A stretch of DNA of 8,193 nt, taken from assembly GCA_046318595.1 (NCBI GenBank), contig JBKCTV010000037.1, positions 1 to 8,193 of the forward strand. Direction: 5' to 3'. The number at the start of each line of letters is the position of its first letter. The stretch's first letter is position 1. Both the position numbers and the translations under genes were made by a program. The notes under the pieces were generated by a model. The model was not told the DNA's origin. It worked only from the letters and a program-made list of their open reading frames with translations, and made no database searches. Origin of the DNA: DAITMV01 sp046318595 (GTDB lineage: Bacteria > Pseudomonadota > Gammaproteobacteria > Burkholderiales > Burkholderiaceae_B). This document shows, piece by piece, positions 1-7,288 of the stretch.

Positions 1-299
1 CCCTTATTCAGCCCAACCAAAGCAAGATGACCCCGGACTACCTGGAGTGCATGCTAAACAACCAAGGATTTAAGAATACTATGCTGTCGGCATCTGCGGC
101 AGGAGGGGCGCAGAAATTTGTCACCTTGAAGGCTCTGCGCAATGCGCCAGTGCCAGTGCCTTCGCTTGATCAACAAGAGGCATTCGCTGCACGAATTGAT
201 ATAATCTCAATTGCTAAAACTCGGATCGTTGCACAGGAAGTTTTATTCGATTCGCTCTTCACTTCCCTCCAACACCGCGCCTTCAGGAGGGAACTCTAG
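1..299 (+). CDS. hsdS: Type I restriction-modification specificity subunit HsdS, C-terminal end (5' partial)
   Basis: This is the last 98 or so codons of an HsdS subunit, the DNA-recognition part of a type I RM complex; HsdS binds the target and holds HsdM and HsdR. The frame is open from the left edge (first full codon at 3) to TAG at 297-299, so the start lies outside the window. The visible protein has the usual end of a target-recognition domain: a hydrophobic stretch, a K-x-V-T-L-K-A-L segment, then P-V-P-V-P-S-L-D-Q-Q-E. That last signature leads into the conserved helical spacer, here ending L-Q-H-R-A-F-R-R-E-L. The stop is 2 nt before the hsdR start, so the two genes are co-transcribed. 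Hand-counted GC is about 50%, lower than in hsdR, as is common for exchangeable recognition domains. The target sequence cannot be read from this fragment. The ATG at 27 is internal. Confidence 0.9.
   Translation, partial: LIQPNQSKMTPDYLECMLNNQGFKNTMLSASAAGGAQKFVTLKALRNAPVPVPSLDQQEAFAARIDIISIAKTRIVAQEVLFDSLFTSLQHRAFRREL
285..290 (+). promoter_or_regulatory. Shine-Dalgarno site of hsdR
   Basis: A perfect AGGAGG lies inside the last codons of hsdS, 11 nt before the hsdR ATG at 302. It supports 302 as the start. It also suggests that hsdR can load ribosomes independently, although the gap to hsdS is only 2 nt. Confidence 0.75.
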
Positions 300-301
300 C
301 C

Positions 302-3300
302 ATGACCCAATTCGCCTTCCTCAAGCCCGAATTCCCCGACATATTCGCCCATGCTCGCCAGGCCGAAACCCTCACCCTGTCGGACCCGCGCGGGGCGTGT
401 TTTTATGCGCGGCTGGCTTTGGAAACGGCGGTTAAATGGCTTTATGAACATGATCGCAGCCTGCGTTCGCCCTATGATACGGCGCTGTCGGCGCTGATTC
501 ATGAAGGCACGTTCCGGGCATTGGTTGGCAATGCGCTTGTCACCAAGGCCCGCATCATCAAAGATTATGGCAACAACGCCGCCCATGATGGACGGGCGAT
601 AACGGTGCCGCAGGCCATGACGGCCGTGCGGGAACTGTTCCATGTGTGTTATTGGCTGGCCCGCACCTATGCGCAAGGGGTGCGGCCCGATGCGGCGCTG
701 GCATTTGATGAGGCGGCTTTGCCGCGCGCGGTGCAGGTGGAAGCCTCAACGCTTGCCAAATACCGCGCGCTGGCCGCCGCGCATGAAGAGGCGGTGAAGG
801 CCAAGGATGCCGAACAGGCCGCACGGATCAAGAGCGAGGATGATCAAAAGGCGCTCGATGCCGAAATCAAGCGGCTGCAAGCCGAGATTGCGGCGGTCAA
901 AGCGGCCAATCAGAAAACGCCTGACGCCCATGACTATAACGAGGCGCAAACCCGCGACGCCTTTATCGATCTGCTGCTGAATGAAGCCGGCTGGCGCCTG
1001 GATCAAACGCGCGATCGCGAATTCGAGGTTACCGGCATGCCTAACCAGGCCGAAATCGGTCGTGTCGATTATGTGCTGTGGGGCGATGACGGTCGTCCCC
1101 TGGCATTAGTCGAAGCCAAGAAAACGCAGCGCGACGCCCGCGTCGGCCAGCAACAGGCCAAGCTCTATGCCGATTGCTTGGAGAAGCAGTTCGGCCGCCG
1201 CCCGCTGATCTTCTATTCCAACGGCTATGAGCATTGGCTATGGGATGACGCCCGCCACCCGCCGCGACCGGTGCATGGCTTTTTGAAAAAGGATGAGCTG
1301 GAGCTGTGGCTGCAACGACAAGGCAGCCGAAAAGCCCTGACCGCCACCCGCATCGATGAGGACATCGTCGAACGTTATTACCAAACCCGCGCCATTCGCC
1401 GCGTGGGTGAGGTGTTCGAGAAGGACAATCAGCGCAAGGCCCTGCTGGTGATGGCAACCGGATCGGGCAAGACCCGCCCGGTGATCGCCCTGGTCGATCA
1501 GATGATGCGGGCCAATTGGGTCAAGCGCGTGCTGTTCCTCGCCGACCGCGTCGCTTTGGTGAAGCAGGCGCATCGTAATTTCGTGCATCATCTGCGGACT
1601 GCGCCATCGGCCAATCTGATCGAGGGGCATGACCCGAAGAAAAATGACCATAATGGCGCGCGGGTCTGCGTTGCCACCTATCCGACCATGATGGGGCTGA
1701 TCGATCAGATGCAGAATGGTCAGCGGCGTTATGGCCCCGGCCATTTCGACCTGATCGTGATCGACGAGGCGCACCGCTCGATCTATCGCAAATACCGCGC
1801 GATCTTTGACTATTTCGACTGCCTGCTGGTCGGCCTGACTGCCACCCCGCGCGACGAGATCGACCGCGACACCTATTCGCTGTTCGAGCTGGAACGCGGC
1901 GTGCCGACCGATTCCTATGATCTTGAGGAAGCCGTCAAGGACGGATTCCTGGTGCCGCCGGTGGCAATTTCCGTTCCCCTGCTGTTTGTTCGGGAGGGCA
2001 TCAAATACGATGACCTGCCCGACGACGAGAAAGAGAAATGGGACTTGCTGGAATGGGAAGATCAGCTTCCCCCGGACCACGTCGATGCTGCGGAAATCAA
2101 CAAGACCCTGTTTAACGAGGACACGGTCGATAAGGTGCTGATCCACCTGATGACCTACGGCCTAAAGGTGGCCGAGGGCGACCGGCTGGGCAAGACCATC
2201 ATCTTTGCCAAGAACCACGACCACGCGATGTTTATCGCGCAGCGCTTTGACGCCAATTATCCGCATCTGGCTGGCCAATTCGCCCGCGTGATCGATTTCA
2301 AAACCGAATACGCGCAAAGCCTGATCGATGATTTTTCAAAACCGGATTCCGCGCCACATATCGCCATTTCGGTCGATATGCTCGACACCGGCATCGACGT
2401 GCCGGAAGTCGTCAATCTGGTGTTCTTCAAGATCATCCGCTCGAAAACCAAATTCTGGCAGATGATCGGGCGCGGCACCCGGCTGTGCCCCAATCTGTTT
2501 GGGCCGGGACGGCACAAGGAAAACTTCCTGATTTTCGACTTCTGCCAGAACTTTGAATTCTTCAACCAGAATCCGGCGGTCAAGGATGGCGCGATCGGCA
2601 TCTCGCTGAGCCAGCGGCTATTCGGCGCGCGGGTCGAACTGGCCGGGCTGATTCAATCCATTGCCGCGCCGGAACGCGGCGATCTGGAAACCTTGCTGGG
2701 CGATGTGAAAACCCGCCTTTATGATGAGGTGCGCGGCATGAGCATCGACAACTTCATCGTGCGCCCCAAACGCAAGGCTGTTGAACGGTTCCAGGATCGA
2801 GCCGCGTGGGAGCAACTGTCGGCCGAGGATCAACAGACCCTTATCGACGAGATCGCCGGCCTGCCGACCGCTGTGACCGATTCCGACATCATGGCGAAGC
2901 AGTTTGATATGCTGGTTCTGAACGGCCAGCTGGCCCTGTTAAAGAACGACAGCGCCATCGCCCGCTGCCGCGAAAAGGTGGTGGCGATCGCCGCCCGGCT
3001 GGAAACCCTCGCCAACATCCCGATGGTTGCCGCGCACATGGCGCTGATCATGGAAGTGCAGACCGATGAATATTGGCAGGACATCGACCCCTGGACGATG
3101 GAGCAGATGCGCCGCAAGCTGCGCGATCTGATCAAGCTGATCGAAGGCGAAGAGCGGAAAATCGTCTATACCGATTTTACCGACGAGATCGGCGCCGGCA
3201 CCGTCATCGCATTGCCCGATGTGGCCGTCGGTACCGACAAGGCCCGGTTCCAGATGAAGATGCGCCACTTCCTGAAAACCCACGCCGATCACATCACCAT

Positions 3301-3709
3301 CCAGAAGCTGCGCCGCAACGAGCAGCTGACCGGCCAGGATCTGGCAGAGCTGGAACGCATCTTGCGCGCCGAAGCCGATGCATCAGACGACGATTTGACC
3401 GCCATCAAAACCAATGACGGCGGCCTTGGCCTTTTCATCCGCACCCTGGTCGGCCTGGAACGCGACGCCGCGAAAAACGCCTTCGCCGGCTTCCTAGCTG
3501 GCCGCACCCTGAATTCCAACCAGATCGAATTCATCGATCTGATCATCAATCAGCTAACCGAACAAGGCGCAATGGACCCCCGCCGCCTCTACGAAAGCCC
3601 CTTCACCGATTTCGACGACCAGGGCATTAGCGGCGTGTTCCCCGCCGAGGCTGATGTGCTACAGATCGTGCGGGTATTGAAGGATGTTCGGGAAAGGGCG
3701 GCGGCGTGA
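302..3709 (+). CDS. hsdR: Type I restriction endonuclease/translocase subunit HsdR (EcoEI-type)
   Basis: HsdR is the motor and nuclease of a type I RM complex: with HsdM and HsdS it pulls in unmethylated DNA using ATP and cuts it far from the site. The 1135 aa contain, in order: a DUF4145-like helical domain (about residues 10-120); a charged coiled coil (about 145-205); a PD-(D/E)xK nuclease with D256, E271-A-K273 and a Q285-xxx-Y289 motif; and an SF2 helicase. The helicase has Walker A A-T-G-S-G-K390-T, DEAH 488-491, the G-L-T-A-T-P motif 511-516 and motif VI Q720-M-I-G-R-G-T-R727. An EcoEI_R_C-like tail fills about 880-1125. Every catalytic residue I looked for is present and the length is normal for the family, so it looks functional. 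The start is fixed by the ATG 2 nt after hsdS with AGGAGG upstream. The DUF4145 and EcoEI_R_C labels are from memory of these families. Confidence 0.97.
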   Translation: MTQFAFLKPEFPDIFAHARQAETLTLSDPRGACFYARLALETAVKWLYEHDRSLRSPYDTALSALIHEGTFRALVGNALVTKARIIKDYGNNAAHDGRAITVPQAMTAVRELFHVCYWLARTYAQGVRPDAALAFDEAALPRAVQVEASTLAKYRALAAAHEEAVKAKDAEQAARIKSEDDQKALDAEIKRLQAEIAAVKAANQKTPDAHDYNEAQTRDAFIDLLLNEAGWRLDQTRDREFEVTGMPNQAEIGRVDYVLWGDDGRPLALVEAKKTQRDARVGQQQAKLYADCLEKQFGRRPLIFYSNGYEHWLWDDARHPPRPVHGFLKKDELELWLQRQGSRKALTATRIDEDIVERYYQTRAIRRVGEVFEKDNQRKALLVMATGSGKTRPVIALVDQMMRANWVKRVLFLADRVALVKQAHRNFVHHLRTAPSANLIEGHDPKKNDHNGARVCVATYPTMMGLIDQMQNGQRRYGPGHFDLIVIDEAHRSIYRKYRAIFDYFDCLLVGLTATPRDEIDRDTYSLFELERGVPTDSYDLEEAVKDGFLVPPVAISVPLLFVREGIKYDDLPDDEKEKWDLLEWEDQLPPDHVDAAEINKTLFNEDTVDKVLIHLMTYGLKVAEGDRLGKTIIFAKNHDHAMFIAQRFDANYPHLAGQFARVIDFKTEYAQSLIDDFSKPDSAPHIAISVDMLDTGIDVPEVVNLVFFKIIRSKTKFWQMIGRGTRLCPNLFGPGRHKENFLIFDFCQNFEFFNQNPAVKDGAIGISLSQRLFGARVELAGLIQSIAAPERGDLETLLGDVKTRLYDEVRGMSIDNFIVRPKRKAVERFQDRAAWEQLSAEDQQTLIDEIAGLPTAVTDSDIMAKQFDMLVLNGQLALLKNDSAIARCREKVVAIAARLETLANIPMVAAHMALIMEVQTDEYWQDIDPWTMEQMRRKLRDLIKLIEGEERKIVYTDFTDEIGAGTVIALPDVAVGTDKARFQMKMRHFLKTHADHITIQKLRRNEQLTGQDLAELERILRAEADASDDDLTAIKTNDGGLGLFIRTLVGLERDAAKNAFAGFLAGRTLNSNQIEFIDLIINQLTEQGAMDPRRLYESPFTDFDDQGISGVFPAEADVLQIVRVLKDVRERAAA

Positions 3710-3771
3710 CCAATCTGGAAACGATGGTAATCGTCAGCGCGGTCCATGTTTTTATGGAGGCTGACGCATGA
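3706..3771 (+). CDS. 21-codon ORF bridging hsdR and the ABC-3C nuclease gene (leader peptide or remnant)
   Basis: A GTG at 3706-3708 overlaps the hsdR stop (GTGA). Its frame stays open for 21 codons and ends in TGA at 3769-3771, which overlaps the ATG of the next gene (ATGA). The encoded peptide would be mildly hydrophobic in the middle (M-V-I-V-S-A-V) and acidic at the end; I recognise no family. It could be a coupling peptide that carries ribosomes from hsdR to the cassette, the stub of a former gene after hsdR, or chance. The GTGA overlap follows automatically from hsdR ending in GCG-TGA, and the frame has a fair chance of staying open this far, so the evidence for translation is weak. No strong Shine-Dalgarno site precedes it; A- and G-rich sequence (GGGAAAGGG, ending 7 nt upstream) could serve. 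Confidence 0.3.
   Translation: MTNLETMVIVSAVHVFMEADA
3756..3760 (+). promoter_or_regulatory. Shine-Dalgarno site of the ABC-3C nuclease gene
   Basis: GGAGG lies 7 nt before the ATG at 3768, which is close to ideal spacing. It supports this start over the in-frame alternatives further in. It sits inside the 21-codon bridging ORF. Confidence 0.75.
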
Positions 3772-4853
3772 GCAACGATTGGAAAGACATCAAAGAACCA
3801 CCACCCGCCGCAACGGCCGTCACCGCTGCTCAGGTGGCAAATGGTCCTGTTATCCCACCGCAGCAACGCCTTCTGACCTACTCGCCCAACGATTGGGAAA
3901 GTTTCGTCGAAGAATGGGTCTACTACTGCCTTAGTAAGAACTACCAGCATGTGCAACGCTTCTCCGGCGCTGGCGACATGGGGGTGGACGTTGCTGGCTT
4001 TGCAGATGACAAACGTCTTGAAGGCATCTGGGACAATTTTCAGTGCAAGCATTACGACCATGCTATCGCGCCGAGCGACGTCTGGGCTGAGTTTGGCAAG
4101 GTGATCTGGTACTCATTCAAGCGCCAATACACAGTGCCGCGCCGCTACTACTTCGTTTCGCCGTGGGGTGCTGGAACCAAGTTGAGCCGCCTGCTTTCCA
4201 ATGCTACAAAGTTGCGTGAAGAATTGATCGCGAACTGGGACAAGTACGTGAAAACAGCCATTACCAATACGCAGGAAGTGCCGCTTGACGCGGCGCTCCG
4301 CGCCTACGTCGATGTATTTGACTTTACCATCTTTGACGCCAAGACCGCGCTCCAGCTTGTTGATGATCATCGGACGACCGCCGTTCACGTTGCCCGCTTT
4401 GGTGGAGGGCTGCCCCCGCGTCCGGTGGGTGGCAAGCCACCCGTGGCGGTTGCGTCCAGCGAAAGTCGCTACGTAACGCAGTTGCTTGGCGCTTATGGTG
4501 AACACACGAGCACGACATTGACAGATCCGTCGGCCATCTCACTGCCAAAGCTTAAGGATCACTTCTTCCGCCAGCGTGAAGCGTTCTATGAGGCGGAGGC
4601 CCTCCGCGTTTTCGCGCGTGACACCGTGCCGACCGGAACATTCGAGTCCTTGCAGAATGACATCTACGATGGTGTGATCGACACCCACGACGGCAGTCAC
4701 GCCGATGGCTACGAGAAGGTTCGCGCTGTCACTAAAGCTGCGCAGGATCTGCAAATCACGGCTAACGCTCTGATTGCCTGCACGAACCCCAAGGACAGGC
4801 ACGGCATTTGCCACCAGCTTGTGAACAACGAGCGCCTATGGTGGAAAAAATGA
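3768..4853 (+). CDS. ABC-3C system effector: Mrr-like restriction endonuclease with ABC-3C C-terminal domain
   Basis: This is the probable effector of an ABC-three-component system. The N-terminal part (about residues 38-160) reads as a restriction-endonuclease fold. It has a helix with W43 and F46, then G67-A-G-D70-M-G-V-D74-V-A-G, a strand, and F-Q92-C-K94-H, followed by a second helix-strand unit. D74 with Q92-x-K94 is the D...QxK version of the PD-(D/E)xK site seen in Mrr-type nucleases, so DNA cleavage is the likely activity. A Gly/Pro-rich linker (about 208-222) joins it to a C-terminal helical domain (about 258-361) that includes R-Q-R-E-A-F-Y, a T-F-x-x-L-Q-N-D-I-Y-D-G segment and K-D-R-H-G-I-C-H-Q-L near the end. 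I recognise this as one of the ABC-3C partner domains, possibly the one called CTD10, but the number is from memory. It has a good GGAGG site and a 4-nt ATGA overlap with the next gene. Length looks complete. Confidence 0.82.
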   Translation: MSNDWKDIKEPPPAATAVTAAQVANGPVIPPQQRLLTYSPNDWESFVEEWVYYCLSKNYQHVQRFSGAGDMGVDVAGFADDKRLEGIWDNFQCKHYDHAIAPSDVWAEFGKVIWYSFKRQYTVPRRYYFVSPWGAGTKLSRLLSNATKLREELIANWDKYVKTAITNTQEVPLDAALRAYVDVFDFTIFDAKTALQLVDDHRTTAVHVARFGGGLPPRPVGGKPPVAVASSESRYVTQLLGAYGEHTSTTLTDPSAISLPKLKDHFFRQREAFYEAEALRVFARDTVPTGTFESLQNDIYDGVIDTHDGSHADGYEKVRAVTKAAQDLQITANALIACTNPKDRHGICHQLVNNERLWWKK

Positions 4854-5347
4854 CAAAGCAAGAACCACAGCCCGCCACTTTTAATAGCCCACTTGAAGCG
4901 GGGATTCGCGCCGTGTCAATCTTGGCCGCCGCCTATCCACAGACTTATGACCTGCAAAGGCTTGTTGCCCTTGACTATTTGCTTGTTCACACCCGTGACA
5001 TAGACGGACCGGAGAACCTTCATCCGCCAGCCCCTATGCATTCTGCTGAATTGCTCGTTCGTCGCAAGCTGGTCGAGCAGTCACTTCTCTTGATGATGAC
5101 TCGGCACCTTGTAGAGCGCGAAGCCACACATGAAGGCATCAAGTACATCGCGGGCGAGAACGCCGCCACGTTCTTGGCCTCGGTTTCGTCTAGTTATCTA
5201 GTCGCCCTCAAAGCTCGCGCATCCTGGCTTATCGAGGCGCTCGGTAGCCATACCGATGAGCAATTCAAGTCCGTAATGCGCCGCTTCCCCGATAAGTGGG
5301 TTGAGGAGTTTCAGCACATCGAGCGTAGCTTGGGGGGCGAGAAATGA
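4850..5347 (+). CDS. ABC-3C system middle component (MC2-type)
   Basis: This small soluble protein (165 aa) sits between the nuclease and the ATPase and matches my memory of 'ABC-three component system middle component 2'. The N-terminus has F-N-S-P-L-E-A-G-I-R and then a helix; next come D-L-x-R-L-V-A-L-D-Y-L-L-V-H and a conserved-looking L-H-P-P-A-P. A helix with R-R-K-L-V-E-Q-S follows, then H-L-V-E-R-E-x-x-x-x-G-I-K-Y. That order of helices and a G-x-x-Y turn resembles a winged helix, so it may bind nucleic acid or bridge the other two subunits; this is inference. I chose ATG 4850 because it gives an ATGA overlap with the preceding stop, like the next junction, with GGTGGA 4 nt upstream. 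ATG at 4838 (4 more residues) is a real alternative; a TTG at 4808 is unlikely. There are no membrane segments. Confidence 0.8.
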   Translation: MTKQEPQPATFNSPLEAGIRAVSILAAAYPQTYDLQRLVALDYLLVHTRDIDGPENLHPPAPMHSAELLVRRKLVEQSLLLMMTRHLVEREATHEGIKYIAGENAATFLASVSSSYLVALKARASWLIEALGSHTDEQFKSVMRRFPDKWVEEFQHIERSLGGEK

Positions 5348-7224
5348 CCACATCTACGCTACCCGGTTTCCGCTTGCGTTTCCTCGGCTTCTTCGGGCCG
5401 CAAAAGCCGTCTGCCACCGTCACATTCGGCCCCGGTCTGAACGTCCTTTTTGGGGCATCAAACGCGGGCAAGTCATTCATCGTCGAAGCCATCGACTTCA
5501 TGCTCGGCGGTGGCCAACCGCTGCGGGACATTCCCGAACGGGTCGGATACGACCGCGTTCTACTCGGCATCGAGACGTTGAGCGGGCAGAGCTTCACCGT
5601 CTGGCGCAGCATAGACGGCGGCGGCTTCAAGCTATATGAGGGCCTGCACGAAACACCACCCGCCGATGACGTGCATCACAAAGTGCTGGGCGAACAGCAC
5701 AGCGACAAGAACGAGACGAGTCTATCCTGGTTTCTGCTTGGACTTTGCGGGCTTGCAGGAAAGCGGGTCCGCAGAAACTCACGCGGCGAGACTAACAGTC
5801 TCAGTTTCCGCAATATCGCCCGCTTGATGATTGTAGACGAAACAGAGATCACTCAGCAAACATCGCCTCTCAACGACGGTAATCCTGTGGCGAACACTCC
5901 GAATCTTGCCACATTCAGGTTGCTACTGACTGGAACTGATGACTCCGCGCTTGTTGCCAACACGAAGAGGGAGCCGGAGGAGCTATCGCGCGAGGCGCAG
6001 CTGCAGCTTCTTGACCAGCTTCTAGAAGACTATCGCGGACAGCTCAAAGATTTGACCAAGTCGCCAAAGGAATTGGAGGAGCAGCTTGAGAAGCTAGACA
6101 CCTCGCTTCGCCAACATACGGCGCAGGTCAATACCACAGAGACGGCGTTTCAGGAGGCCGCCGGGAGGCGGCGCGATCTGCGCAGGAAATTGGAGGAAGG
6201 CCGTGAGCGACGGGCGGAGGTTGTCGCCCTGCTTGAACGGTTCAAACTGCTTGACAGGCACTATGTCTCTGACATCGAGCGCCTGCACGCCATCGAAGAA
6301 GGCGGCACGCTATTTAATGTTCTAGGTTCCAGCCAATGCCCGCTGTGCGGTGCCGAGGCGGAACATCATCGTTCGCAAGCGAATTGCGACGGCAATATCT
6401 CCAATGTGGTTGAAGCCGCACGTAAAGAGATAGGCAAGATCGAACTTCTGCGCAGCGAACTTGCCTCAACTGTCCACGAACTCGACCGTGAGGGAGGGAG
6501 TCTCGACAAGCGGCTTCCCACTATTGCTAAAGAGTTGCAGACAATCTCCGATTCCGTTGATGAACTCATCGCACCCAAGCTGTCATCACTTCGCAAGTCC
6601 TATTCGGAGTTCGCCGACAAGCGCGCGGCGGTGCGCGAAGCGCTGGCGCTTTATGCCACCGTGAAGGACATGGAGCGTCGCCGTGCAGACATTGCAGAGA
6701 ATTCTGAGGGGGAGAAAGCCGGTGCGCTAGCCAGCACCGACATACCTACGACCGTCGCAGACAGCTTTGCGCAGACCGTTGAGACGATCCTAACGGAATG
6801 GCACTTCCCCGAAGCCGGTCGCGTGCATTTTGAAGCTAAGTCCCGCGACCTCGTGATTTCCGGCAAATCCCGCAGCGCCTTTGGCAAAGGACTGCGCGCT
6901 ATCACGCACGCTGCATTCACGCTCGGCTTGCTCGCTTTTTGCCGCTCGCGACTAACCCCTCACACCGGGTTTGTCGTTCTTGATTCGCCGTTACTAGCTT
7001 ACCGCGAGCCTGATGGCCTAGAGGACGACCTGCGTGGCACCGATCTGCAAGAAATGTTTTATGCCTATCTTCAGGGCCTCCCTGACGACAGACAGGTTAT
7101 CGTAGTTGAGAACACAGACCCGCCGGCCAATATCATCGCTCGCGAGCAATCGCTGATGTTCACAAAGAATCCTCACCAAGGGCGCTATGGTTTGTTCCCA
7201 CACATTATCGACAATACTGCGTAG
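5344..7224 (+). CDS. ABC-3C system ATPase: Rad50/SMC-like ABC ATPase with CPLC zinc hook
   Basis: This is the ATPase of the three-gene cassette, 626 aa. The N-terminal half of the head carries Walker A, G37-A-S-N-A-G-K43-S44, after a typical G-P-G-L-N-V-L-F strand. A long coiled coil follows (about 205-320), broken by C332-P-L-C335, the CxxC of a Rad50-type zinc hook, and a return coil (about 350-465). The C-terminal half of the head has F513-G-K-G-L-R518 where an ABC signature is expected, Walker B F-V-V-L-D547-S-P, and V-I-V-V-E589-N-T-D where the switch histidine usually lies. Such proteins dimerise, bind ATP between two heads and act on DNA or nucleoprotein. Here it probably licenses the nuclease upstream; that role comes from the family's predicted function. 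The start overlaps the preceding stop (ATGA). It resembles DUF3732-type ATPases in general layout but I would not assign that family. It is the last gene of the + strand cluster. Confidence 0.88.
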   Translation: MTTSTLPGFRLRFLGFFGPQKPSATVTFGPGLNVLFGASNAGKSFIVEAIDFMLGGGQPLRDIPERVGYDRVLLGIETLSGQSFTVWRSIDGGGFKLYEGLHETPPADDVHHKVLGEQHSDKNETSLSWFLLGLCGLAGKRVRRNSRGETNSLSFRNIARLMIVDETEITQQTSPLNDGNPVANTPNLATFRLLLTGTDDSALVANTKREPEELSREAQLQLLDQLLEDYRGQLKDLTKSPKELEEQLEKLDTSLRQHTAQVNTTETAFQEAAGRRRDLRRKLEEGRERRAEVVALLERFKLLDRHYVSDIERLHAIEEGGTLFNVLGSSQCPLCGAEAEHHRSQANCDGNISNVVEAARKEIGKIELLRSELASTVHELDREGGSLDKRLPTIAKELQTISDSVDELIAPKLSSLRKSYSEFADKRAAVREALALYATVKDMERRRADIAENSEGEKAGALASTDIPTTVADSFAQTVETILTEWHFPEAGRVHFEAKSRDLVISGKSRSAFGKGLRAITHAAFTLGLLAFCRSRLTPHTGFVVLDSPLLAYREPDGLEDDLRGTDLQEMFYAYLQGLPDDRQVIVVENTDPPANIIAREQSLMFTKNPHQGRYGLFPHIIDNTA

Positions 7225-7288
7225 GCATCATCTAGGATAGGCAAGCACGGCCAATCAAATATTCATTCGCATGATACGCCTTGACAAA
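7225..7288. other. Convergent intergenic gap without a clear terminator
   Basis: This gap separates the end of the ABC-3C ATPase gene from the end of the coupling-protein gene on the other strand. It is visibly more AT-rich than its flanks. An interrupted inverted repeat (GGCATCAT at 7224-7231 against ATGATACGCC at 7271-7280) has a loop of 39 bases and no T-run, so I do not call it a terminator. I see no promoter or attachment site. Confidence 0.5.

Noticed and set aside
1238..2146. A long open frame (302 codons) on the - strand inside hsdR
   Set aside because: It lies antisense to the nuclease-helicase region, has no recognisable domain, and is explained by the GC-rich codon use of hsdR, whose protein is clearly real.
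4427..4442. Perfect inverted repeat GGGTGGC-AA-GCCACCC within the nuclease gene
   Set aside because: It encodes the Gly/Pro linker between the two domains. Gly (GGN) and Pro (CCN) codons are complementary, so such a palindrome arises easily. There is no T-run and the loop is very short.
4113..4505. A 130-codon frame on the - strand inside the ABC-3C nuclease gene
   Set aside because: It is antisense to a gene with readable motifs and shows no family resemblance or ribosome site I can defend.
4808..4849. TTG start for the middle component, adding 14 residues
   Set aside because: It would overlap the nuclease gene by 46 nt and has no convincing ribosome site. The ATGA overlap at 4850 matches the next junction.
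3797..5668. Similar short strings (CACCACCCGCCG) near 3800 and 5655 as a direct repeat
   Set aside because: Twelve matching bases in proline/alanine-coding stretches of two genes are best explained by codon use; neither copy is flanked by element-like sequence.
7224..7280. Possible terminator between the convergent genes
   Set aside because: The only matching arms are imperfect and 39 bases apart, and no T-run follows on either strand.
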